Positions 31,611 to 39,670 of a stretch of 45,377 nt of DNA are shown here, piece after piece. The stretch is from JBJKSO01 sp046703825 (lineage in GTDB: Bacteria; Chloroflexota; Dormibacteria; Aeolococcales; Bog-877): positions 1 through 45,377 of the forward strand of contig JBJKSO010000071.1 in NCBI GenBank assembly GCA_046703825.1, in the 5' to 3' direction. Position numbers and translations under genes: made by a program. Position 1 is the stretch's first letter. The number at the start of each line of letters is the position of its first letter. The notes under the pieces were generated by a model. It was not told the origin of the DNA and did not search any database. It saw only the letters and a program-made list of their open reading frames with translations.

Positions 31611-32558
31611 ATGCCAACGCGTCAAGAGATCCTGGCCGAGTTGAGGGGCGGCTCGGACTACGAGCAAGCCGCCCACAAGTTTGGGATCCCGGCTGGCCAG
31701 ACCTACCTGATTGCCACAGGGCTGCCCGCCGACGGTAGCGGCGCCCTTGGACCCGAGGACTTCCGCCGCTCGGGGATTGGCCGGGGGAGCAGCCAGTACC
31801 TGGTCAACCCCGGCCACCCGGAGCACCCGGCGCGCAAAGAGCAAGTACTGGAGTGGATCCGGCGCCGGGCGGAGTCCGACCAACCGATGCAGCATGCCTT
31901 CCAACAGCGCGTCGCGGCGACGGCCGAAGTCAGTTACCCCGACGAGGCCGAGATCACGACGGTCCTCGGTCGGGACCACAACCGCGCCAAAGCCCTGCTG
32001 CAGGAGCTGGCGGCGATCCCCGGAACCAAAGAAAGCGGTTCGCAATTGGACCTCCAGCGGCGCCAGTCCATCGTGGACGCGCTGGCTCGAGCGCTCTCCC
32101 TGCACGAGGCAGCGGAGGAAAAGCACTTCTGGCCGCGAGTGCGCAAAGCGTTGCCCGATGGCGATGGATGGGCGGAGCGAGCGCTAGCCCAAGAGCAAGA
32201 GGCTACAAAGACTGTGGCCGTCCTGGGTGAGCACTCATCCGCGGACGAGGAGTTCGACGGACTGGTTGAAGCGCTCACCACCCAGCTGCGCCGGCACGTC
32301 TCGTTAGCGGAGCAGGTGTTTGTGGCGTTGACCGAGGCCGTCGACGTTGAGGAGCGGCGCAGGTGGGGAAGGCTGGTCGCACAGGAGGAGGCACACGAGC
32401 CCGCTGGGCGACACGCGAGCGACGCCAGCCTCGCTGTGGCCGCGCTCAAGACCGAGGGCAGGGCGGCGGCGGTTGTAGACGCTATCCGGGAAACCCCGGC
32501 GAGCTCGCCGGGGGACGGTGAGGGTCACCCGCAGACCGACGAGAACCAAGCCAGGTGA
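31611..32558 (+). CDS. Hemerythrin-like (HHE) domain protein at head of fdh operon
   Basis: The 315-residue protein has an N-terminal segment of about 95 residues (DYEQAAHKFGIPAGQTYLIATG) that I recall from other fdh-linked proteins but cannot name, followed by a hemerythrin-type four-helix region. Possible iron ligands are in GRDHNRA, SLHEAAEEKHF, LGEHSS and LRRHVSLAEQ. A diiron site could bind O2 or NO, or protect or sense for the formate dehydrogenase. ATG 31611 is chosen because GGAGG lies 5 bases upstream. fdhA follows after 48 bases, so the two are likely in one transcript. The C-terminal 40 residues are disordered-looking and acidic. Confidence 0.75.
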   Translation: MPTRQEILAELRGGSDYEQAAHKFGIPAGQTYLIATGLPADGSGALGPEDFRRSGIGRGSSQYLVNPGHPEHPARKEQVLEWIRRRAESDQPMQHAFQQRVAATAEVSYPDEAEITTVLGRDHNRAKALLQELAAIPGTKESGSQLDLQRRQSIVDALARALSLHEAAEEKHFWPRVRKALPDGDGWAERALAQEQEATKTVAVLGEHSSADEEFDGLVEALTTQLRRHVSLAEQVFVALTEAVDVEERRRWGRLVAQEEAHEPAGRHASDASLAVAALKTEGRAAAVVDAIRETPASSPGDGEGHPQTDENQAR

Positions 32559-32606
32559 ACGCTTTGGGCCCCGACCGGTGAAAGCTCAAACAAAGGAGGT
32601 TAGCCG

Positions 32607-35600
32607 ATGAAGTTGCAGCGTTGGCCGGTCGTGCGACAGGTGGCGGGGCCGGACCGGTGGGGTCGGGGAGAGGCGGCAAAGTCAGCACGGTCCAAGGCAC
32701 TGCAACCGCGTACCTACACCTCCGACCGGGTGGTCAAGTCCGTGTGCCCTTACTGCGCTGTCGGATGCGGCCAGAACGTCTACGTCAAGGACGACAAGGT
32801 GGTCCAGATCGAGGGTGACCCCGACTCTCCCGTCAGCCGCGGTCGGCTCTGCCCCAAAGGCTCGGCCAGCCTGCAGCTGACTACGGGTCCGTCCCGGCAG
32901 TACAAGGTTCTTCACCGGCGGCCTTATGCCGGCGACTGGGAGGAGCTCAGCCTCGACGCGGCGATGGAGATGGTGGCTGACCGAGTGATCCAGACGCGCC
33001 GCGAGACCTTCGAGTGGCAGGACGACAATGGCGCCCAACTCCGCCGGACTCTGGGCATCGCCAGCCTTGGGGGCGCCACGCTGGACAACGAAGAAAACTA
33101 CCTCATGAAGAAGTTGTACACATCCCTAGGGGTGATTCAGGTCGAGAATCAGGCCCGAATATGACACTCCTCCACAGTTCCCAGTTTGGGAACCTCATTC
33201 GGTAGGGGTGGCGCGACCAGCTTTCAACAGGACTGGCAGAACTCGGACTGCATCGTCATCGAAGGGTCCAATATGGCCGAGTGCCACCCAGTGGGCTTCC
33301 AATGGGTGATGGAGGCCAAGGCTCGGGGAGCCACCGTCATCCACGTGGATCCCCGTTTCACGCGGACTAGTGCTCTCGCGGACATTCATGTACCACTGCG
33401 CGCCGGAACCGACATAGCCTTCTTGGGCGGAATCATTCACCACGTGTTGGAGAATGAGCGTTACTTCAGGGAGTACGTTCAGGCCTATACCAATGGCCCG
33501 GCAATCCTGTCGGAAGACTTTCGCGACACCGAGGATCTGGACGGCGTGTTTTCCGGCCTTGATCCTGAGAAGCGCTCCTACAACACCGAAAGCTGGCAGT
33601 ACTCCGGGGGCGAGGTGCAAGCAGCGTCCGGGCAGCGCGACCAGGAGTACCAAGAACGGACCGCGGGCGGGGTGACGGTGAAGACCTCGGGTAGAGGGGA
33701 GATGCACGGCTCAGGAGGTGCGCGCACTATCGGGGAGCCGCAACGAGACGAGTCCATGCAGGATCCAAGGTGCGTCTTCCAAGTGCTAAAGCGCCACTAC
33801 GCTCGCTACACTCCTGCAAAGGTCGAGGAGATCTGCGGTGTTCCCCAGGATCTCTTCCTCAAGGTCTGTGATGCAATCGCCTCCAACTCCGGGCGAGAGC
33901 GTACAACCGCGTTCGCCTATGCGGTCGGCTGGACCCAACACACGGTCGGAGTCCAGTACATCCGGACAGCGGCTGTCCTCCAGCTGCTGCTGGGAAACAT
34001 CGGCAGGCCGGGCGGGGGGATTATGGCCCTCCGAGGACACGCCAGCATCCAAGGGTCCACGGACATTCCGACGCTCTTCAACATTCTTCCGGGCTACATC
34101 CCAATGCCCCACGCCCACAAGGACGAGGATCTGAGCAGCTTCGTCCAAGCCGAACGGACGGACAAGGGCTACTGGGGAGCCATGCAGTCGTACATCGTGA
34201 GTTTGCTCAAGGCTTGGTGGGGACCCGCTGCCCGCGAGGATAACGACTACTGCTTCGGCTACCTGCCCCGACTCACCGGCAGCCACAGCACCTACGAAAC
34301 GGTCCAGGCCCAGATCGATGGCAAATGCAAGGGGTACTTCATCGTCGGCGAAAATCCGGCCGTTGGCTCGGCAAACGCCAAGATGCAAAGGCTGGGATTG
34401 GCCAACCTTGACTGGCTGGTCGTCCGGGACTTTTCGCTGATCGAATCAGCGCAGTTCTGGAAGGACGGCCCCGAGATCGAAACCGGCGAGCTGCAGACGG
34501 CGTCGATCCCCACCGAAGTCTTCTTCTTCCCGGCGGCAGCACACACTGAAAAGGACGGAAGCTTCACCAACACCCAGCGAATGCTGCAGTGGCATCACGC
34601 GGCCGTGGTGCCTGACGGTGACGCGAGAAGCGAGCTTTGGTTCTACTACCATCTCGGACGCATCCTTCGAGAAAAGCTGAGTCAGTCTACCGATCCAATG
34701 GATCGGCCTTTGCTGGACCTTGTCTGGGACTATCCGACTGAAGGAGGAATCGCAGAGCCGAGCGCGGAAGCGGTTCTCGCCGAGATCAATGGTTGGGACG
34801 CGCAGGGCCGGCCGCTGAGCTCCTACGAGCAGTTGAACGGAGATGGGTCGACCGCGTGTGGATGCTGGATCTACTGCGGCGTCTACAGCAATGGTGTCAA
34901 TCAGTCGTCACGGCGCAAGCCGGCACGGGAACAGAATTGGGTGGCCAATGAATGGGGGTGGGCCTGGCCGGCGAACCGCAGGATCATCTACAACCGTGCC
35001 TCGGCCGACCCTGAGGGCAAGCCGTGGAGCGAACGCAAGGCGCTGGTGTGGTGGGACCAGGACAAGGCGAAGTGGACCGGCCACGACGTTCCGGACTTCC
35101 CAGCCACTAAGTCCCCCTGGCATCGGCCGCCGAGCGGAGCCGAGGCCGCCGAGGCCCTGTCGGGCACAGATGCCTTCATCATGCAGGCGGACGGCAAGGC
35201 TTGGCTGTTCGCCCCGGCTGGACTTGTGGACGGCCCGCTGCCCACTCACTACGAGCCGCAGGACTCGCCGTTCGCCAATGCGCTCTACCCGCAGCAACGC
35301 AATCCGGTGAGGCAGGTGTTCTCGCGACCGGACAACCGTCTTCAGCCGTCAGGGGACGAGCCGGGAGCTGACGTCTACCCGTATGTGGCTACCACCTACC
35401 GGCTGACGGAGCACCACACGGCCGGAGGAATGTCCCGATTCCTCCCGTATCTGTCTGAGCTGCAGCCCGCCTTCTTCTGCGAGGTCTCCCCCGAGCTGGC
35501 GAGAGAGCGCGGTCTGAGGCACATGGGCTGGGCGACCGTTGTAAGCGCCCGCAACGTGATCGAGGCGCGCGTCCTGGTCACGGAGCGGATGACCCCGCTG

Positions 35601-35852
35601 GTTGTACAGGGCAGGACTCTGCATCAGGTGGGGCTGCCGTACCACTGGGGTACGAGTGGGCTCACCACGGGAGACTCCGCCAACGACCTGACAGCAATTG
35701 CTCTCGATCCCAACGTACATATCCAAGAGGTGAAGGCTCTGAGCGTCGACATCCGGCCCGGGCGCCGTCCTCGCGGCAGGGGCCGAGTAGAGCTGGTCCA
35801 GGAGTATCAGCGGAGAGCCGGGATCACCGAAGCGACCGGAACCGCGGTGTGA
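32607..35852 (+). CDS. fdhA: Formate dehydrogenase catalytic subunit, selenocysteine-containing (UGA readthrough at 33162)
   Basis: Read through one in-frame UGA, this is a single 1081-residue molybdopterin/tungstopterin oxidoreductase. Residues 48-90 hold the [4Fe-4S] motif CPYCAVGC with a later RLCPKG. The UGA (residue 186) lies in ENQARI-Sec-HSSTVP, the known Sec site of FDH alpha subunits. Downstream are SFGRGGATS, a VDPRFTRTSA motif and RPGGGIMALRGHASIQG. The product oxidises formate to CO2. No Tat signal is visible, so a cytoplasmic orientation is likely. ATG 32607 has a strong AAAGGAGG site. It is followed by fdhB (10-base gap) and an NrfD-like anchor. An annotation that stops at the UGA would wrongly split it into two genes. 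Confidence 0.93.
33162..33193 (+). promoter_or_regulatory. UGA selenocysteine codon with SECIS-like hairpin in fdhA
   Basis: The UGA at 33162-33164 is followed after 12 bases by GTTCCC (33177-33182), loop AGTTT (33183-33187) and GGGAAC (33188-33193), a perfect 6-bp stem. The loop contains GU, as in bacterial SECIS elements recognised by SelB. The spacing matches the E. coli fdhF element. Confidence 0.85.
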
Positions 35853-35862
35853 GGTTAGTGAG

Positions 35863-36750
35863 TTGAGGCTTCTACCACAAGACGCGCGCACATTGCCCTT
35901 AAACCATGGGGATCCCGCCGGCGACAGCGGCTACCCGCACCCGCCACCGCGAGTCGGCTTCTTTACGGACACTTCGCTCTGCATCGGCTGCAAAGCATGC
36001 GAAGTGGCGTGCAAGGAGTGGAACCAGGTTCCCGAGGACGGAATTGCTCTAAGCGGGATGTCCTATGACAACACCCAAGGACTTGGGGCAGACACCTGGC
36101 GACATGTGGCGTTCATCGAGCAGCGTAAGCTCATCGGCAACCAGGAGCCGGGCGTGTTCCACGACGGACGCCAGCAGGCAACGGATCTCCGCTGGCTCAT
36201 GGCATCGGATGTCTGCAAGCACTGCACCAACGCGGCCTGCCTCGATGTTTGCCCTACCGGCGCCCTCTTTCGCACCGAATTCGGAACTGTGGTGGTGCAG
36301 GAGGACGTGTGCAACGGTTGCGGATATTGCATTCCAGCTTGTCCGTATGGAGTGATCGATCAGCGTAAGGGTGACGGGCGTGCGTGGAAGTGCACACTCT
36401 GCTACGACCGGCTGGGGGTGGGTATGGAGCCGGCATGTGCCAAAGCCTGCCCAACCGAATCCATCCAGTTCGGACCTCTAGACGAGCTCAGGGACAGGGC
36501 TGACCGTCGGGTGGACCAGCTTCATTCGGCGGGGATTGGTGATGCGCGTCTCTACGGCCGGGATCCCGATGATGGGGTTGGAGGCGACGGCGCCTTCTTC
36601 CTGCTGTTGGATGAACCGGAGGTGTACGGCCTTCCGCCGGATCCCGTGGCTACGACGCGCGACCTGCCAACTATGTGGGCGCACGCGCTGCTGGCCGCCA
36701 CTACGCTGGCGGCTGGGGTGACCGCCACGTTTCTGTGGAGGGAGCGATGA
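35863..36750 (+). CDS. fdhB: Formate dehydrogenase iron-sulfur (beta) subunit
   Basis: The 295-residue ferredoxin-like subunit has four cysteine sets: CIGCKACEVACKEW, CKHCTNAACLDVCPTGAL, CNGCGYCIPACPYGVI and CTLCYDRLGVGMEPACAKACP. These fit four [4Fe-4S] clusters as in FdnH/HybA-like subunits. Near the C-terminus is one hydrophobic helix (HALLAATTLAAGVTATFLW) that would anchor it at the membrane. The TTG at 35863 has a GAGGT site 7 bases upstream. Its stop overlaps the ATG of the NrfD-like gene (ATGA), indicating coupled translation. It carries electrons from FdhA to the membrane subunit. Confidence 0.95.
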   Translation: MRLLPQDARTLPLNHGDPAGDSGYPHPPPRVGFFTDTSLCIGCKACEVACKEWNQVPEDGIALSGMSYDNTQGLGADTWRHVAFIEQRKLIGNQEPGVFHDGRQQATDLRWLMASDVCKHCTNAACLDVCPTGALFRTEFGTVVVQEDVCNGCGYCIPACPYGVIDQRKGDGRAWKCTLCYDRLGVGMEPACAKACPTESIQFGPLDELRDRADRRVDQLHSAGIGDARLYGRDPDDGVGGDGAFFLLLDEPEVYGLPPDPVATTRDLPTMWAHALLAATTLAAGVTATFLWRER

Positions 36751-37784
36751 ATCAGACCGACGTCACCAAGGAAGGGATCCAGCACGGTCGCCCAGGTCGG
36801 GACGCGGTCACCGGTGTCAGCGCAGGTCGCAACGGCGCTGGACGCCGCATGCCGGCAGAGACTCCGATGGTCCCAGCGGCGGAGTTTCAGTCCTACTACG
36901 GCCAGCCGATCATCAACCAACCTGTCTGGGCCAGCCCGGACATCCCTGGCTACCTGTACTTGGGTGGACTGGCTGGCGCCTCCTCCGTGCTCGCACTCGG
37001 TGCGCAGATCACCCGACGCCCGGGAGTGGAGCGTTCGGCCAAAATGGCAGCAGCGGCCGGCGGCTGCCTCTCCATTGCTGCGCTCATCCACGATCTCGGC
37101 CGACCCGCTCGGTTCCTGAACATGTTCCGGGTGCTCAAGCCGACCTCCCCGATGAGTGTGGGCTCTTGGCTCCTTGCCGGCTACGTACCACTGGCCGCCG
37201 CCGCGGCCGGCTCGGAGGTGACCGGGGTTCTGCCCACTTTAGGTACGGCTGCCAGTCTGGGGGCCGCGGCGCTGGGGCCTGCCGTGGCGTCCTACACAGG
37301 CGCTCTGATCAGCGATACCGCGGTGCCAGCCTGGCATGAGGGTCACAGCCAGATGCCGTGGGTGTTCGCCAGTTCCGGTGCCGCCGCCGCCGGCGGCCTG
37401 GGCTTGCTGGCGTCCCCTTTGGCCGAGAACGGCCCAGCTCGGCGCATGGGCATCGGCGGCGCCGCGGTCGAGATGACCATGCTCAGGCTGATGGAACAGA
37501 GATTGGGACTCGTCGGCGAGCCCTACAGACAGGGCAAGGCCGGCGCTTACCTCCGCGGTGCGGAGCTGATCTCCGCCGCTGCCGTCGCCGCCGCCGCGCT
37601 CGCGGCGAGAAGGAGCCGGGTCGCCGCTGCGGGGGCGGGGTTGGGACTCATGGTGAGTTCGGCGTTGACACGCTTTGGCATATTCAACGCGGGGCTGGCT
37701 TCGGCCAGCGACCCCAAGTACACGGTGGTTCCGCAGCGGGAGCGTCTCCGAGCGCGCAAGGGCGAATCGGTTCAGGATAGATAA
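36747..37784 (+). CDS. NrfD/PsrC-like quinone-reactive membrane subunit of formate dehydrogenase
   Basis: The 345-residue protein has a polar N-terminus of about 40 residues, then FQSYYGQPIINQPVWASPDIPGYLYLGGLAG, the typical NrfD opening, and eight or so hydrophobic helices with HDLGRPARFLNMFRVLKPTSPMSVGSW in the loop after helix 2. NrfD-type subunits bind quinone and have no haem, so this FDH probably reduces menaquinone without a cytochrome b gamma subunit. It is the third gene of the operon. The frame is open upstream inside fdhB, but ATG 36747 overlaps its stop and is preferred. Confidence 0.93.
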   Translation: MNQTDVTKEGIQHGRPGRDAVTGVSAGRNGAGRRMPAETPMVPAAEFQSYYGQPIINQPVWASPDIPGYLYLGGLAGASSVLALGAQITRRPGVERSAKMAAAAGGCLSIAALIHDLGRPARFLNMFRVLKPTSPMSVGSWLLAGYVPLAAAAAGSEVTGVLPTLGTAASLGAAALGPAVASYTGALISDTAVPAWHEGHSQMPWVFASSGAAAAGGLGLLASPLAENGPARRMGIGGAAVEMTMLRLMEQRLGLVGEPYRQGKAGAYLRGAELISAAAVAAAALAARRSRVAAAGAGLGLMVSSALTRFGIFNAGLASASDPKYTVVPQRERLRARKGESVQDR

Positions 37785-38268
37785 CCGCCTGAGCAAATTC
37801 GGCCGCCAGCGGCCGCCCGACCCGGGTTGTCGGCTGGGCAACGTCGATGCGCCTAACCTTGACACCAACGGGAAGTCACCGAAATGCCCCATGCCGAATG
37901 GGAAGGAAACGCCGAGGTTCTCCACCGCGACGACGCCACCCATGCGGCAATGGCTGAGTAGGGTTGCGGTCCACGGCCGTGTGCCGGCTAGTCGGCGCAC
38001 GACGATGTTGCCCCGGCGTGCCCGGCCCACTGGTGTCAGCTTGTACGACACCGGGCACGCTCTTGCTCGCCGTCGCTCAGCCCCGCGCCTCCTGCGCGAG
38101 CGTGCTGGTCTGTTGGGGCTAACCGACCCTGCTTCTCTCGCCGATAACATCTTCGCGACAAGCCGATGCCAGGCTCCGCCAAGGCACCCCAGACCGTGGT
38201 TTCGCAACTTGAGGTCGGCACCGAACTCGGTAAAGGCATCGGTTTCGAAGGCGGGATAGGCTTGGGCG
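37785..38268. other. Gene-poor interval after the fdh operon
   Basis: I see no convincing gene here: an open plus-strand frame from about 37891 is Arg/Pro-rich and looks random. A perfect small dyad (GGCCGC-CA-GCGGCC) at 37801-37814 follows the operon and might aid termination but has no T-run. The notable object is the long hairpin at 38016-38060, listed separately. No selenocysteine tRNA pattern was found. Confidence 0.4.
38016..38060. ncRNA. Long bulged hairpin, possible structured RNA or terminator
   Basis: GCGTGCCC pairs perfectly with GGGCACGC, and inside it GGTGTC pairs with GACACC, leaving an 8-base bulge on the 5' side and a 9-base loop. The inner and outer stems are directly stacked on the 3' side. 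Fourteen pairs without mismatch in a non-coding gap is well above what I would expect casually, but high GC raises the chance. No T-run follows on either strand. Confidence 0.3.
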
Positions 38269-38580
38269 ATGGTCGACGAAGACGGGCCGACGCCCAGCAG
38301 CGACGACGTCGACGATGCTCTGAGGAACATCGACCCAGACATTAGAGCTCAGCTCCGGTCTCGGATGGAGGAGCGCCCGCTTTCTGCTGACAGGCCGTTG
38401 CCGCTTGAGCCCGCCTTGGCCACCGCGATCGCCCTATTGGAGCGGCAACTTGGCGTGAGTCTATTCGATCCATCCGTTTCGGACGACGACATCCGAGACG
38501 CCGTCGAGCAGGCGCGGGCGCAGCGTCAAGACTACGAACTCACCGAAGCTTCCGATGAGTATGGGCCGGGACTCCGCTGA
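38269..38580 (+). CDS. Small acidic hypothetical protein
   Basis: The 103-residue product is acidic with short helices: DDVDDALRNIDPDIRAQLRSRMEE, then LEPALATAIALLERQLGVSLFDPSVSDDDIRDAVEQARAQ. It has normal amino-acid composition and codon use, which argues for a real gene, but I recognise no family. No strong ribosome site precedes the ATG. It stands 61 bases before the LLM oxidoreductase gene and may be co-transcribed with it and the rhodanese-CBS gene. Confidence 0.5.
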   Translation: MVDEDGPTPSSDDVDDALRNIDPDIRAQLRSRMEERPLSADRPLPLEPALATAIALLERQLGVSLFDPSVSDDDIRDAVEQARAQRQDYELTEASDEYGPGLR

Positions 38581-38641
38581 GAGCGCGCGCGCATCAATTC
38601 CTCTGTGAGACGGACGGCGGGTCCAGCTGGGTTGGCTGGGG

Positions 38642-39670
38642 ATGAGTGATCCAGATCGTGTTCTCGAACCTGTGCGGTTTGGCTACCACCTGAGCTCTGA
38701 GGAGCACCCGCCCCAGGCGCTGCTCCGGTCTGCCGTGGCTGCAGAGGAGTTGGGCTTCGACTTGGCACTCATTTCCGATCACTTCCATCCCTGGCTGGAT
38801 GCCCAGGGGCAGTCCCCATTCGTGTGGTCAGTGTTGGGGAGCATTGCAGTGTCAACGAAGCGTTTGCGGGTGGGGACCGCCGTCACCTGTCCGACTATGC
38901 GCTACCATCCCGCACTCATCGCTCAGGCGGCTGCGACGGTAGGTTCGCTGTTCCAAGGCCGGTTCTTCTTGGGCTTGGGCACAGGTGAATACCTGAACGA
39001 GCACATATATGGCGGGCGGTGGCCCGCTCAGGGCGAGCGAACCCACATGCTCGAAGAGGCGCTCCAGGTGATACGTGGTCTTTGGCAGGGGCGCACCTAC
39101 AGTCATCGAGGCAGCTACTTCACGGTCGACAGTGCCCGCATCTACTCCCTTCCAGAGCCGCTGCCGCCCATTTACCTCGCCGCTGGAGGCAAGTCGATGG
39201 CCCGGCGGACCGCGACCATGGCCGAGGGCTTGATCGGCGTCGCTCCCGATGCCAGCCTGGTTGACGTGTATCGCCAAGCCGGAGGCCGCGGCTATCCGAT
39301 CTGCGGCAAGGTCATGGTCTGCTGGGCTTCAACGTTCGGCGAGGCGGCGTCGACGGTTAAGAAGTGGTGGCCTATCGCGGGGATGGACCAACGGCTGTCA
39401 ACCGAACTGCGCTCGCCCAGTCACTTCGAGGCTGTGGTTCGCCCCATCCGGCAGGCGGACCTTCGCGATACGGTCGCCATGGGTCCAGACGTCGAACGGC
39501 ACCTCGAGGCTGTCGGTCAGTATGTGAAGGCGGGTTTCAATCACATCGTCTTGCACCAGATCGGTCCCGACCAAGACGGCTTCTTCCATTTCTGGAGGGA
39601 TGAACTCGGACCGGCGGTCCGATCCCACTTCGGCGCCGAGGCTGCCGCCAAGGACCCGGTGCCGACATGA
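38642..39670 (+). CDS. LLM-class, probably F420-dependent oxidoreductase (G6PDH-like family)
   Basis: The 342-residue TIM-barrel flavin-like protein has RFGYHLSSEEHPP at its start, LISDHFHPWLDAQGQSPFVWSVLG and RLRVGTAVTCPTMRYHPALIAQAAATVGSLF, then RFFLGLGTGEYLNEH. These match the TIGR03557 group related to F420-dependent glucose-6-phosphate dehydrogenase. It oxidises an alcohol- or sugar-like substrate with coenzyme F420; the substrate is unknown. It ends in ATGA, overlapping the start of the rhodanese-CBS gene, so both are made from one transcript with coupled translation. Presence of F420 enzymes fits Actinomycetota, Chloroflexota or Dormibacterota. Confidence 0.88.
   Translation: MSDPDRVLEPVRFGYHLSSEEHPPQALLRSAVAAEELGFDLALISDHFHPWLDAQGQSPFVWSVLGSIAVSTKRLRVGTAVTCPTMRYHPALIAQAAATVGSLFQGRFFLGLGTGEYLNEHIYGGRWPAQGERTHMLEEALQVIRGLWQGRTYSHRGSYFTVDSARIYSLPEPLPPIYLAAGGKSMARRTATMAEGLIGVAPDASLVDVYRQAGGRGYPICGKVMVCWASTFGEAASTVKKWWPIAGMDQRLSTELRSPSHFEAVVRPIRQADLRDTVAMGPDVERHLEAVGQYVKAGFNHIVLHQIGPDQDGFFHFWRDELGPAVRSHFGAEAAAKDPVPT

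Noticed and set aside
33186..35852. Separate formate dehydrogenase gene starting at TTG 33186
   Set aside because: It is the downstream part of fdhA; the preceding frame ends at a UGA at the known Sec site and homology runs through, so both parts are one gene.
37891..38259. Plus-strand reading frame in the gap after NrfD
   Set aside because: Arg/Pro-rich with no protein-like pattern and no ribosome site; the interval also contains the long hairpin.
37785..38268. Selenocysteine tRNA (selC) in the gap after the fdh operon
   Set aside because: I looked for an anticodon loop with TTCA(A) and for a T-loop (TTCGA) and found neither in this gap; the hairpin there has no tRNA fold.
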